Positions 6,250-14,337 are shown, counted from the first letter of the stretch. The stretch: DNA of 16,864 bases from Bacillota bacterium (GCA_012799075.1 JAAZLZ010000224.1:1-16864); one strand, 5' to 3'. The notes: generated from the sequence alone by a model not told the origin. Numbers and translations: made by a program.

Positions 6250-9200
6250 TTACTGCCCGCTGGCCTGCTCCCAAGCCGCGGTTAGGTCGGACAGAATGTC
6301 ACCTAAAAGTCCAAGGAGCGCCCCATCGGATGGCTCCCGGGCCTTGACCCGCAGCTGGGGGATCCGCCCCTGCTGGAAAAGGAGCTTGCCCCGGTACTTG
6401 CGGGCGAGGAAAGTCATCAAATCCCAGGGTAGAACCAGTCCCGGCACAAATTTGACTAAGACAGCGTCCTTTTCCCGGGCCAGGGAGCTGATCCCCACAT
6501 CCCTGGCCATGATCTTCAACCGGGCCGCCTGGAGAAGATTCTCCACCGGCCCAGGGATGGGTCCGAACCGGTCGGCCACCTCCCTGGCCAACCCGTCGAC
6601 TCCGGCCAGGTCCTTGACGGCGACGACTTTCTTGTAGATCTCCACCTTCTGCCGGGAGTCGTCCACATACTCATCGGGCACATAGGCATCCACATTCAAA
6701 TCGATTACCGGCTGGGGAAGCTCCGGCACAACCTCTCCCTTGAGCTGCTTCACCGACTCCTCCAACAAACGGCAGTAGAGCTCAAAACCCACCGAGGCGA
6801 TGAAGCCGTGCTGCTCCGAACCGAGGATGTTGCCTGCGCCCCGGATTTCCAAGTCCCGCATGGCCAGCTTGAAGCCCGAGCCCAGCTCCGTAAACTCCCG
6901 AATGGCCTGAAGCCGTTTTTCCGCATCTTCCGTCAAGATCTTGTCTTCCTGGTAAGTAAAATAGGCATAAGCCACCCGGTTGGTCCTCCCCACCCGGCCC
7001 CGGAGCTGATACATCTGCGCCAGCCCCATCCGATCAGCATCACAAACGATCAAAGTGTTCACATTGCCTATGTCCATGCCTGTTTCGATGATGGTGGTGC
7101 AAAGGAGAATGTCGTACTCCCCTTCCAAGAAGTCCAGCATGACCCGCTCCAAATGCTGCTCATCCATCTGACCGTGGGCCGTTACGATCCGGGCCTGGGG
7201 CACCAGCTCCAACAGGCGCGCCTTCATCTTGTCGATGGTGCGGATCCGATTGTAGACAAAGTAGACTTGGCCCTCCCGGTCCAGCTCCCGGAGAATAGCT
7301 TCCCTAATGATTTCATCGTTATACTCCACCACATAGGTCCGAATCGGATAGCGGCCTTCAGGAGGGGTTTCGATGATGCTCATGTCCCGCACCCCAACCA
7401 AAGACATGTGCAAAGTACGGGGGATAGGCGTTGCCGTCAGGGTGAGGACATCGATGTTGCGGCGCATAGCCTTCAGCTTCTCCTTTTGAACCACGCCAAA
7501 GCGCTGCTCTTCATCGATGATCATCAGTCCCAGGGATTTAAAGACAATATCGCTGGACAACAACCTGTGGGTGCCAATGACGATATCGACGGTCCCATCG
7601 GCAAGCCCCTTCATGATCACCCGCTGCTCGGCCCGGCTTTCGAAGCGGCTCATGGTCTCAATCCGGATGGGATAGCCTTCAAACCGCTCCTTGAACGTCC
7701 GTTCATGCTGCTGGGCCAGGATAGTGGTGGGAACTAGGACTGCGACCTGCTTGCCGTCCATGACCGCCTTGAAGGCGGCCCTGATGGCCACTTCCGTTTT
7801 TCCGTAGCCCACATCGCCGCAAAGCAGCCGGTCCATCGGCCGGAGCGATTGCATGTCCCGCTTAACCTCTTCCACCGCCCGGATCTGATCCGGCGTCTCC
7901 TCGTAAACAAAAGCATCTTCAAACTCTTCCTGCCAAGGCGTATCGGGTGAAAAGGCATGGCCCTCGATGGCTTCCCTGGCCGCATAGAGTTCCAAAAGAT
8001 CCTTGGCCAGCTCCTGAACCGACTCCTTGACCCGCTTCTTCACCCGGGCCCATTCGTTGCTCCCCAATTTATAAAGGCGCGGCACCTTATCATCGGTGCC
8101 GATGTACTTCTGCAGCAGGTCCACTTGATCCACGGGGACATAAAGCTTATCCTCCCCCGCGTACTTGACCACCAGATAATCCTTGTGGACGCCGCCTATT
8201 TCCAGGGTTTCCATCCCTAGATACCGGCCGATGCCATGGTTCACATGAACCACGTAGTCGCCCCGGTGCAAGTCGGTGTAATGGGCCAGACGCACCCTTT
8301 TGGCGCCGTCTTCCACCTGATCCTGGGTCCTGGTTCGGGCCGCCTTCCGCCGACGGCCGAACATCTCTTCCTCCGTCAGAACCACCAGCTTCGAGGAGGG
8401 GAGTTCAAACCCGCCGGACAAGACGGCTTTGGTCGAAACCACCAACCCCGGCGGAAGCTCGCCGATGACAGGATTGTAAACCACCGACAGCCCTTCACTG
8501 GTTAAGCTTTGGGCCAGCCTCTTGGCCCGGTCCGATGTAGGCAGGGTAAAGACCACCCGGTACTGCTGCGACCGCCACCTTTCAACTTCCCGAAGCAAAT
8601 AGTTCATCTTGCCATGGAAGGCTCCTGGAGCCCTAGTCTCGATGCTGATGGCCCCACCCTTCATCTTCCGAGGCAGCGTGGTGAAGGTCACCTGGGGATG
8701 AGCCTTTGCCCTTCGGGACAGTTCATCCCAGCTGACGAAGTTCTTCCCATAGCTGGGCAAGACGGCGCCCTTTTCCAACAGGCCCACCATCAGCTCCCCA
8801 AGCTCCCGCTCCCAGACCCGCACATGCTCCCCAAGCCGCTCCGGCTCATCGATCACCAGCAGCCCTTCAGGCAAGTAATCCAGGAGGGTTGCCAGCTTTG
8901 GATAAAAGTGGGGTAGATACTGGTCCTTGCCATAGAACTTGACTCCCTCCTGGAGCTTTTCCACATGTTCCCTGACCCGGTCTAGAAGCTCCTGGGCAGC
9001 TTTAGCGCCCTTGAGGGAGGCGATTTTCTCCGCCTGCCGGGCGGCCATGGTCAAGATTTCCTCGCTGGTCTGGTGAGCCGTCCCCGCGGTAAATTCCCGG
9101 GCCGGCCCCACCACCACTTTATCCAGGCTGGCCATTGATCGCTGGGTGCCAGGATCGAACACCCGGATCGAATCGATTTCATCGCCAAAAAACTCACATC

Positions 9201-9786
9201 GCACAGGCTCCGCCCGGGTGGGGGGGTAAATATCGATGATGCCGCCCCGCCGGGCGAACTGTCCCGGCTCCTCAACCATGGGCAGCCGCTCATAACCCAG
9301 GTCCGTCAAGGCGGCCAGCATCCCGTCCAGATCTGCCCGCGTCCCCGCTTCAATGGAGAGAAAGCCCTCCCGAAAGGCATCTGCGGGGGGCAAAGAACGC
9401 ATCAAGGCATCGATTGGAGCCACGACGAGGAGACGTTCTCTCCGGGCCAGCCCCTCAAGGACCTCCAGCCGGCCGACCATTACCTCTAAGGGAGCCGCAA
9501 CCTCTTCATGGGGTAAAACTTCCATATCAGGGAAAAGACACACCCTGCCATTGTCAACGAAGGCCTCCAAATCCAGGGCAAGGCCCTGGGCCCGACGGCT
9601 GCCCAAAGTGATCAGGAGCAAAGGCCGAGGTGCAGTTTGATTGAATAGTGCCGCGACGTAGGCCGCCTTTTCCGCCCCGGAATAGCCGGAGACTTGGTAC
9701 CGGGGAACTCCGTTTCCCAGGCCGGCAAGCAGCTGACGCATTTCCTTGGTATCTTCAATTATCTGGGTAATGCCGCGCAGGGACAC
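6250..9786 (-). CDS. mfd: Transcription-repair coupling factor Mfd
   Basis: 1178 residues, the normal length. Order: UvrB-like N-terminal domains that bind UvrA (about 1-350), the RNA polymerase-interacting domain (about 500-570, with HRGDYVVHVNHGIGRYLGME), the RecG-like DNA translocase with Walker A GDVGYGKT (657-664), DEEQ box (about 758-761), TATPIPRTLHMSL, and QLRGRVGRT of motif VI, then the C-terminal TRCF domain. Mfd displaces stalled RNA polymerase from lesions using ATP and recruits UvrA. The N-terminal UvrB-like part lacks a usable Walker A, as in the family. Start is GTG at 9784-9786 behind AAGGGGGG. It is downstream of pth and the small PrsW-like gene; spoVT follows 93 bases on. 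Confidence 0.98.
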   Translation of the reverse strand: MSLRGITQIIEDTKEMRQLLAGLGNGVPRYQVSGYSGAEKAAYVAALFNQTAPRPLLLITLGSRRAQGLALDLEAFVDNGRVCLFPDMEVLPHEEVAAPLEVMVGRLEVLEGLARRERLLVVAPIDALMRSLPPADAFREGFLSIEAGTRADLDGMLAALTDLGYERLPMVEEPGQFARRGGIIDIYPPTRAEPVRCEFFGDEIDSIRVFDPGTQRSMASLDKVVVGPAREFTAGTAHQTSEEILTMAARQAEKIASLKGAKAAQELLDRVREHVEKLQEGVKFYGKDQYLPHFYPKLATLLDYLPEGLLVIDEPERLGEHVRVWERELGELMVGLLEKGAVLPSYGKNFVSWDELSRRAKAHPQVTFTTLPRKMKGGAISIETRAPGAFHGKMNYLLREVERWRSQQYRVVFTLPTSDRAKRLAQSLTSEGLSVVYNPVIGELPPGLVVSTKAVLSGGFELPSSKLVVLTEEEMFGRRRKAARTRTQDQVEDGAKRVRLAHYTDLHRGDYVVHVNHGIGRYLGMETLEIGGVHKDYLVVKYAGEDKLYVPVDQVDLLQKYIGTDDKVPRLYKLGSNEWARVKKRVKESVQELAKDLLELYAAREAIEGHAFSPDTPWQEEFEDAFVYEETPDQIRAVEEVKRDMQSLRPMDRLLCGDVGYGKTEVAIRAAFKAVMDGKQVAVLVPTTILAQQHERTFKERFEGYPIRIETMSRFESRAEQRVIMKGLADGTVDIVIGTHRLLSSDIVFKSLGLMIIDEEQRFGVVQKEKLKAMRRNIDVLTLTATPIPRTLHMSLVGVRDMSIIETPPEGRYPIRTYVVEYNDEIIREAILRELDREGQVYFVYNRIRTIDKMKARLLELVPQARIVTAHGQMDEQHLERVMLDFLEGEYDILLCTTIIETGMDIGNVNTLIVCDADRMGLAQMYQLRGRVGRTNRVAYAYFTYQEDKILTEDAEKRLQAIREFTELGSGFKLAMRDLEIRGAGNILGSEQHGFIASVGFELYCRLLEESVKQLKGEVVPELPQPVIDLNVDAYVPDEYVDDSRQKVEIYKKVVAVKDLAGVDGLAREVADRFGPIPGPVENLLQAARLKIMARDVGISSLAREKDAVLVKFVPGLVLPWDLMTFLARKYRGKLLFQQGRIPQLRVKAREPSDGALLGLLGDILSDLTAAWEQASGQ

Positions 9787-9823
9787 TCTCTTCCCCCCTT
9801 GGAAGCGGTAGTAATCGCCAAGT

Positions 9824-10228
9824 CTATTCTCTATTTTCTGCCATCCTTAAGGTAAAACTGTTCCATAGGGCATGGAGAATCCATGCCGCAAGCATCGCTA
9901 AGGGCAAACCCCTCCGATGAGCCGTCCACCCAGTCAAGGCGCCGAAGACGGCATGCCCTGCGAGACTGAGCGCGGCGGCCGCCCAGCGGACCTGCCCCGC
10001 GGTATATCCATCATACACTGCCTCCATGGCCCCAAAGAGAATGTGAACCAGGGCGATGGGCGCGCCAAGGAGGCATGCCCCGCCTGTTTTGCAAAGCTCC
10101 TCAATGGCAGGCACAAGGAGTCCAACGGCGCCTCCACCCCACCGGCCCACCGCGAGGGCGTTCAACCTGTAGGCGATCACCGCGGCCGCCAGAGCCGCGG
10201 GAATAACCCTCAGACTGGCATCAACCAT
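9824..10228 (-). CDS. Small membrane protein with PrsW-like intramembrane protease motifs
   Basis: 134 residues from the ATG at 10226-10228, which overlaps the pth stop. Largely hydrophobic with about four membrane segments. The motif order resembles PrsW glutamic intramembrane proteases: EELCK (Glu43, Glu44, Lys47), FGAMEAVYDG (Glu69), GHAVFGALTG (His92) and HALWNS (His119, Asn123). PrsW itself is about 220 residues and cleaves anti-sigma factor RsiW in B. subtilis; this is a shorter relative, and its substrate cannot be told. An in-frame TTG at 10235-10237 has AGAGG at better spacing and may be the true start, adding three residues. B. subtilis has fin (yabK) in this pth-mfd interval; nothing here resembles Fin. 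The frame upstream inside pth is not coding. Confidence 0.72.
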   Translation of the reverse strand: MVDASLRVIPAALAAAVIAYRLNALAVGRWGGGAVGLLVPAIEELCKTGGACLLGAPIALVHILFGAMEAVYDGYTAGQVRWAAAALSLAGHAVFGALTGWTAHRRGLPLAMLAAWILHALWNSFTLRMAENRE

Positions 10229-10778
10229 TGTATTCAAGCATTGCCTCTTGCATCCCCGAGACAATCCAGGTGCGAACAGCCTGGACCGCCCTGTCCACCA
10301 TCTCCCGCATGGAGGCGACCTCTTCAGGCCGAAAAGGGCTGATGACAAAATCGACCGGATCCTGGGTGGGGAGGGGAGGGCCAATTCCCAGCCGCAGCCG
10401 GGGAATCATCTCTCCCGCAGCCTTCACCACCGACCCCATCCCCTTGTGGGTGCCTGCGCTGCCCTTAGCCCGCAGCCGCAGCTTCCCCAGGTCCAGATCC
10501 ATATCATCATAGACAACCAGGATGTCCTCCAGGGGGTATTCCTCCAGGAGAAAAGCCATGCACTGGCCGCTATTATTCATATATGTCTGGGGTTTTACAA
10601 GGAGCACCTCATGCCCGTCTAAGATCCCCCCGGCCCCCAAAGCGGGCAATCCCTTCCGCCGCCAGGACAGTCCTCCAAGACGGGCAAGGCGATCGACGAC
10701 CATAAAGCCCAAATTATGCCTGGTGAGCTCATAACGGCTCCCGGGGTTCCCCAAGCCGACCACACATTTCTGGGCCAT
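10221..10778 (-). CDS. pth: Peptidyl-tRNA hydrolase
   Basis: 185 residues, the usual Pth size. It hydrolyses peptidyl-tRNA dropped from ribosomes to recycle tRNA in the cytoplasm. Seen are VGLGNPGSRYELTRHNLGF with Asn11 and the catalytic His21, KPQTYMNNSG with Asn69, and VVYDDMDL with Asp91. At the site equivalent to E. coli Asn114, in the usual GGHNG motif, this protein reads GTHKG, with Lys112 replacing Asn. Asn114 helps bind the substrate, so the substitution is notable, though the other active-site residues are intact. The ATG shares one base with the rplY stop (TAATG), which implies translational coupling. The small PrsW-like gene overlaps its 3' end. Confidence 0.96.
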   Translation of the reverse strand: MAQKCVVGLGNPGSRYELTRHNLGFMVVDRLARLGGLSWRRKGLPALGAGGILDGHEVLLVKPQTYMNNSGQCMAFLLEEYPLEDILVVYDDMDLDLGKLRLRAKGSAGTHKGMGSVVKAAGEMIPRLRLGIGPPLPTQDPVDFVISPFRPEEVASMREMVDRAVQAVRTWIVSGMQEAMLEYNG

Positions 10779-11416
10779 TATTCCTCGTCCACGCCCTCCT
10801 CGTCTTCCTCGCCTTCCTCAGCAGCCTCATCAACCTCAAGATCCTCTTCTTCTTCCTCTTCCACAATATCGGCAGGAACAACGACCGCGGCCACGACCTC
10901 ATCGGGCCCGGTCAAGATGTTGACCCCTTCCGGCGCCTCAAGATCCTGGACCAAAAGGTTGTCCCCAATGACCATGCCGGATACGTCGATAACGATGTTG
11001 TCCGGAATCTGGTTAGCCAGACAACTGACCTCAACTTCCCACAGATGGACCGCGAAGACTCCCTCGTCTGCAACCCGGTCTTCTTCACCTTCGATCACAA
11101 TCGGCACCCTGGTGGTAATCTCCTCATCCAAGGCCACTTCGTGGAAGTCGACATGCATGATGTCGCCCCGGATGGGATGGACCTGCATGTCCTTGAACAG
11201 GACGATCTTGGTCTCATCAACATCCTGCAGCCGCAGATACAATAGTCTCCCCAGGGCTCCTTCATTAACCAGCCGGCTGCAATCTTGGGCCTCTACCACC
11301 AGCGGCTGCGGCTCAACTCCGTAGACCACCGCGGGCACCCGACCTTCAGAACGCAGCTTGCGGGCTGCTCCCTTGCCAGTGGCGGAGCGGGTCCAAGCGT
11401 TCAATTCAACTGCCAT
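10778..11416 (-). CDS. rplY: Ribosomal protein L25 / general stress protein Ctc
   Basis: 212 residues. Residues 1 to about 90 are the L25 5S rRNA-binding barrel (RSATGKGAARKLRSEGRVPAV, then KDMQVHPIRGDIMHVDF); about 95-180 is the TL5/Ctc C-terminal domain (ANQIPDNIVIDVSGM, GVNILTGPDEVVAAVV). The last 30 or so residues are almost pure Glu/Asp, as often seen in long L25 proteins but here rather extensive. It binds 5S rRNA on the large subunit; Ctc is stress-induced in Bacillus. The ATG at 11414-11416 has AGGAGG seven bases upstream; a TTG two codons earlier is too close to that site. It has its own sigma-A promoter and is coupled to pth. Confidence 0.95.
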   Translation of the reverse strand: MAVELNAWTRSATGKGAARKLRSEGRVPAVVYGVEPQPLVVEAQDCSRLVNEGALGRLLYLRLQDVDETKIVLFKDMQVHPIRGDIMHVDFHEVALDEEITTRVPIVIEGEEDRVADEGVFAVHLWEVEVSCLANQIPDNIVIDVSGMVIGDNLLVQDLEAPEGVNILTGPDEVVAAVVVPADIVEEEEEEDLEVDEAAEEGEEDEEGVDEE

Positions 11417-11443
11417 TTCCAAGCCTCCTTAATGCCACGACAA

Positions 11444-11459
11444 CCGCCTCCCCGGGCGG
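11444..11459 (-). other. GC hairpin in the rplY leader
   Basis: CCGCC and GGCGG form a 5-bp all-GC stem with a 6-base loop between the promoter and the ribosome binding site of rplY. No T run follows, so it is not a terminator. A leader-control role is conceivable but unsupported beyond position. Confidence 0.3.
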
Positions 11460-11485
11460 CAGGCCATTTTCATCGATACCGCTAT

Positions 11486-11515
11486 ATTATAACACCGGTC
11501 GCTTTTTATCGTCAA
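11486..11515 (-). promoter_or_regulatory. Sigma-A promoter of rplY-pth
   Basis: TTGACG (11510-11515), an 18-base spacer and a perfect TATAAT (11486-11491) preceded by TGT, an extended -10. It lies immediately after the prs stop, so rplY and the genes after it can be transcribed separately from glmU-prs. Confidence 0.8.
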
Positions 11516-11520
11516 ACCCG

Positions 11521-12468
11521 CTAGTCAAAGAGGATGCTCACCGACAGCTCCTCAAAGATCCGGCGGATGGCTTCCCCAAAAATGCTGGCCACCGATAGGA
11601 CCACCGTATTCTTTGTCCGCTTTTCCGGCGGAATGGGGATTGTGTTGGTCACCACCACCTCCGACAAATCCGCATCCTCCAAACCCTTGATGGCCGGAGA
11701 GGAAAATACCGGGTGGGTGCAGCAGGCAAAGACCTCAGTTGCTCCCTCCGCCCTCAAAGCCTGGACCACTTCGATGATGGTCCCTCCCGTGTCGATGATA
11801 TCGTCGATGATGATAGCCTTCTTCCCGCTTACATCGCCAATGATGTGCATGACCTCAGCCACATTGGGGCGGGGACGGCGCTTGTCCACAATAGCCAGGG
11901 GGCAGTGCAGGCGCTGGGCCAGCTCCCGCGCCCGGCCAACTCCGCCCACATCGGGGGAGACGACAACGGGATCCTTCAGACCCTTTTGGTTGAAGTATTC
12001 AGCTAAGATGGGCAGGGCCCGGAGATTGTCCACCGGGATATCGAAAAAGCCCTGGATCTGTCCGGCGTGGAGATCCATGGTCAGCACCCGGTCCGCCCCT
12101 GCCGCGGTGATGAGATTGGCCACCAATTTGGCGGTGATGGGCTCCCGGGGCTGGGTCTTCCGGTCTTTCCGGGCATAGCCGTAATAGGGGACCACCGCGG
12201 CGATTTCCGTCGCCGATGCTCGCCTCAGGGCGTCAATGATCACCAAAAGCTCCATCAGGTTCTCATTAGCCGATGAGCATGTGGGCTGAATGACAAATAC
12301 CTTGGCGCCCCGCACTGTCTCCCGAATGCGCAGATCGATTTCCCCGTCTTTAAATCGCCGCACCTCCATGTCGCCTAGGGGCACACCTAAATAGTCGGTG
12401 ATTTCCCGCGCCAGTTCGGGATTGGCGGTCCCAGAAAAAATCTTAATGTCCTTGCTGGCAATGGTCAT
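11521..12468 (-). CDS. prs: Ribose-phosphate pyrophosphokinase (PRPP synthetase)
   Basis: 315 residues, class I PRPP synthetase: ribose 5-phosphate plus ATP gives PRPP and AMP, for purine, pyrimidine, His, Trp and NAD synthesis. Diagnostic parts: KIFSGTANPELAREI at the N-terminus, the flexible ATP loop YYGYARKDRK (about 95-104), metal and ATP site DLHAGQIQGFFD (about 130), VVSPDVGGVGRARELA (about 168) and the PRPP loop IIIDDIIDTGGTI (about 215-227). The ATG at 12466-12468 has GGAGG seven bases upstream; an ATG two codons earlier almost touches that site. It lies downstream of glmU by 87 bases, as in B. subtilis. Identity is not in doubt. Confidence 0.97.
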   Translation of the reverse strand: MTIASKDIKIFSGTANPELAREITDYLGVPLGDMEVRRFKDGEIDLRIRETVRGAKVFVIQPTCSSANENLMELLVIIDALRRASATEIAAVVPYYGYARKDRKTQPREPITAKLVANLITAAGADRVLTMDLHAGQIQGFFDIPVDNLRALPILAEYFNQKGLKDPVVVSPDVGGVGRARELAQRLHCPLAIVDKRRPRPNVAEVMHIIGDVSGKKAIIIDDIIDTGGTIIEVVQALRAEGATEVFACCTHPVFSSPAIKGLEDADLSEVVVTNTIPIPPEKRTKNTVVLSVASIFGEAIRRIFEELSVSILFD

Positions 12469-12555
12469 TTCCATACCTCCACTTGATGAATTGATTCACT
12501 TGCTGTTGGCGCAGGAGACCCGTCCTCCATAGGGCGGGGAAAAATTAGCTCCTGT

Positions 12556-13929
12556 CTATTTGTCCGCCCGCTCTTTCCGCTTCCGGGCCCAACCTTCCCG
12601 GTTGTCTTGACGGGCCCGGGCAATTCCGAGGCCTTCAGAGGGCACATCCTTGGTGATGGTGGAACCTGCCGCTACATAAGCACCTTGCCGGATGGTGACG
12701 GGTGCAATCAGATTGGCATTGCTGCCGACGAAAACATCGTCTTCGATGATGGTTTGGTGCTTTTGCCGACCGTCGTAATTGCAGGTGATTACGCCGGCGC
12801 CGATGTTCACACCCTCACCGATGATAGCATCCCCCACATAGGTCAAATGGGGCACCTTGCTTCCCGAACCCACCCGGCTATTTTTCACTTCGACAAAATC
12901 ACCGATCTTGACCCGCTCTTCGATGATGTTGCCGGGTCGCAAGTAGGCATAAGGTCCAATGCGGACCCCATCACCGATCTTGCTGCCGACCAGGATGGCA
13001 TTTTGCACCTCAACACCCCTGCCCAGCTCGCAGTCGGTTATGCGCACGCCGGGGCCAATCACACATTCTTCCCCCACGACCGTGCGGCCTTCCAAGAAGC
13101 AGAAGGGATGAATAATGGTATCTTGGCCTACCTCCACGTCCATATCGATGAAGACCGACTCGGGGGCGTAGATCGTCACTCCGCTAAGCATCAGCTCCCG
13201 CCGGATTCGCTCCCGCAGCACCCCTTCGGCAAAGGCCAGCTGGACGCGGTCGTTAATCCCCATGGCTTCCTGCCACTCCCTGCATCCATGGCCCGCGACA
13301 GCTTTCCCTTCCCTGACAAGGAGTCCAATTACATCCGTTAAGTAGTATTCTCCCTGGGCATTGTCCGGCTTAATCCTTTCCAAGGCCGGGAAGAGGTCCT
13401 GACTGCGAAAAATGTAAGTCCCCGTGTTGACCTCGTCCATGGCCAGCTGGGCGGGACTGGCATCCCGCTCTTCCACAATGCCGACAATGGTCCCATCCGC
13501 CCCTCGGATGACCCGCCCATAGCCCCCGGGATCGGGCATCCGGGCCGTTAAAACCGCGGCCGAAAAGCCCCGGCCCACCGCAGCCAGTTCCTTTAACGTC
13601 TGGGGCCGAAGAAGGGGCGTATCGCCCGCCAGCACCATTACATGTCCCTCATGACCGACAAAGATGTCTTTCGCCATACCAACTGCATGACCCGTCCCCA
13701 GCCGCTCTTCCTGCAACACGAACTCTACCCCGGCGCCCATCGCCTCCTTGACCTTTTCCCCTTGATGGCCGATCACCACGATGATCTTTGTCACCCCCGC
13801 CAGGCGGAGGGAATCAACCACGTGACTGACCATCGGCTTTCCACATACTTTATGTAATACCTTGGCCCTCCGGGAGCACATGCGCGTACCCTGCCCGGCC
13901 GCCAACACAATTGCCGCCAGCTGAGCCAT
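12556..13929 (-). CDS. glmU: Bifunctional GlmU: GlcNAc-1-P uridyltransferase / GlcN-1-P acetyltransferase
   Basis: 457 residues. The N-terminal pyrophosphorylase domain (about 1-228) has LAAGQGTRM (9-17), KVLHKVCGKP with Lys23, LAGDTPLL, and EVNTGTYIF; the C-terminal left-handed beta-helix acetyltransferase (about 250-445) shows hexapeptide repeats, YLRPGN, KVPHLTYVGDA, GVITCNYDG and FVGSN. It makes UDP-GlcNAc from GlcN-1-P, acetyl-CoA and UTP for peptidoglycan and teichoic acid. Start is ATG at 13927-13929 with AGAGGGGG upstream. In B. subtilis spoVG and purR precede glmU; here a 420-base non-coding stretch with a likely structured RNA does. prs follows in the same operon. Confidence 0.97.
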   Translation of the reverse strand: MAQLAAIVLAAGQGTRMCSRRAKVLHKVCGKPMVSHVVDSLRLAGVTKIIVVIGHQGEKVKEAMGAGVEFVLQEERLGTGHAVGMAKDIFVGHEGHVMVLAGDTPLLRPQTLKELAAVGRGFSAAVLTARMPDPGGYGRVIRGADGTIVGIVEERDASPAQLAMDEVNTGTYIFRSQDLFPALERIKPDNAQGEYYLTDVIGLLVREGKAVAGHGCREWQEAMGINDRVQLAFAEGVLRERIRRELMLSGVTIYAPESVFIDMDVEVGQDTIIHPFCFLEGRTVVGEECVIGPGVRITDCELGRGVEVQNAILVGSKIGDGVRIGPYAYLRPGNIIEERVKIGDFVEVKNSRVGSGSKVPHLTYVGDAIIGEGVNIGAGVITCNYDGRQKHQTIIEDDVFVGSNANLIAPVTIRQGAYVAAGSTITKDVPSEGLGIARARQDNREGWARKRKERADK

Positions 13930-14006
13930 GATAATCCCCCTCTACAGCTTCCAACCTCTACCTTTGTATTTATCCGACCCCGGGCGCAAACCCTGTCCGT
14001 CAAATG

Positions 14007-14030
14007 AAAAAAGGCCAGCCCTAGGCAGCC
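14007..14030 (-). terminator. Intrinsic terminator before glmU
   Basis: On the minus strand a GC-rich hairpin GGCTGCC-TAG-GGCTGGCC (14013-14030, with a small internal loop) is followed directly by TTTTTT (14007-14012). It lies 77 bases upstream of the glmU start, so it ends the upstream RNA or acts as an attenuator for glmU-prs. A TTGACG just beyond (near 14000) has no matching -10 at normal spacing, so a separate glmU promoter is not clear. Confidence 0.6.
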
Positions 14031-14231
14031 TCATCATCTGGTTGCATAATAACTACGATTCCCTTCCGCGCCGAAGATCAACTTCACCCCGCACGCGCCG
14101 CTAGTCTGTCCCCGATAAGGACAGACCGACCCTTTTCCTTGCCCCAAACCTGCGGGAAAAACCGCTTGCCAACCGGGGATCCACCGCGCGCAGGCCGGGC
14201 TTGACACCCTGTGCAAACCAACCGCCTCCCC
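14007..14231 (-). ncRNA. Candidate structured RNA or attenuated leader upstream of glmU
   Basis: This fills most of the roughly 420-base stretch (13930-14351) that holds no credible gene. A sigma-A-type promoter predicts a start near 14231 and a hairpin plus six Ts ends at 14007, giving about 225 nt. By hand, five nested helices can be drawn: 14224-14227 with 14023-14026; 14213-14219 with 14040-14045; 14176-14181 with 14057-14063; 14151-14157 with 14087-14093; and a perfect apical 8-bp stem, 14119-14126 with 14104-14111 (GTCTGTCC/GGACAGAC). The outermost pairing uses bases of the terminator arm, so it could also act as a switch. A rod of this size recalls 6S RNA, but no primary signature confirms it, and I do not see T-box, RNase P, SRP, tmRNA or common riboswitch motifs. 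Function unknown. Confidence 0.4.
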
Positions 14232-14237
14232 ACACTA

Positions 14238-14266
14238 ATTCTATCATCTGGAAGGGCGGCATGCAA
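14238..14266 (-). promoter_or_regulatory. Sigma-A promoter of the candidate RNA/glmU leader
   Basis: TTGCAT (14261-14266), a 17-base spacer and TAGAAT (14238-14243) preceded by TGA, an extended -10. There is no gene start close downstream, so the transcript begins with a long untranslated region. Confidence 0.65.
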
Positions 14267-14303
14267 CAAACACCCCAATGGGGGAAAGGAGACCTATTGA
14301 CAT

Positions 14304-14337
14304 GAAATTCGCCGAACCAGAAGGCCCGGCGAATTTC
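14304..14337 (-). terminator. Perfect 11-bp inverted repeat after the Gln-rich gene
   Basis: GAAATTCGCCG (14304-14314) and CGGCGAATTTC (14327-14337) are exact inverted copies with a 12-base loop, starting 14 bases after the stop of the small Gln-rich gene. On the minus strand the trailing AATTTC and following bases are only moderately T-rich, so it is a candidate terminator without a classic T tract. Confidence 0.45.

Noticed and set aside
6808..7737. A 309-codon plus-strand open frame inside mfd
   Set aside because: It is antisense to the conserved helicase region of Mfd, has no family motifs, and is expected from GC-rich codon use on the other strand.
10778..10880. The Glu/Asp codon run at the rplY 3' end, considered as a repeat expansion
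   Set aside because: Acidic C-terminal tails are usual in long L25/Ctc proteins, and the codons are mixed rather than a pure repeat.
12607..13341. A 244-codon plus-strand open frame inside glmU
   Set aside because: Antisense shadow of the GlmU beta-helix region, with no recognisable domain or ribosome binding site context.
14034..14216. A 60-codon minus-strand open frame in the gap before glmU
   Set aside because: No good ribosome binding site or recognisable motif, a composition unlike neighbouring proteins, and it overlaps the helices of the candidate RNA.
14007..14231. T-box, RNase P RNA, SRP RNA or tmRNA identity for the candidate RNA
   Set aside because: I looked for the T-box TGGNACCGCG, the RNase P GAGGAAAGTC, the SRP GGAAGNAGC and a tRNA-like tmRNA end and found none.
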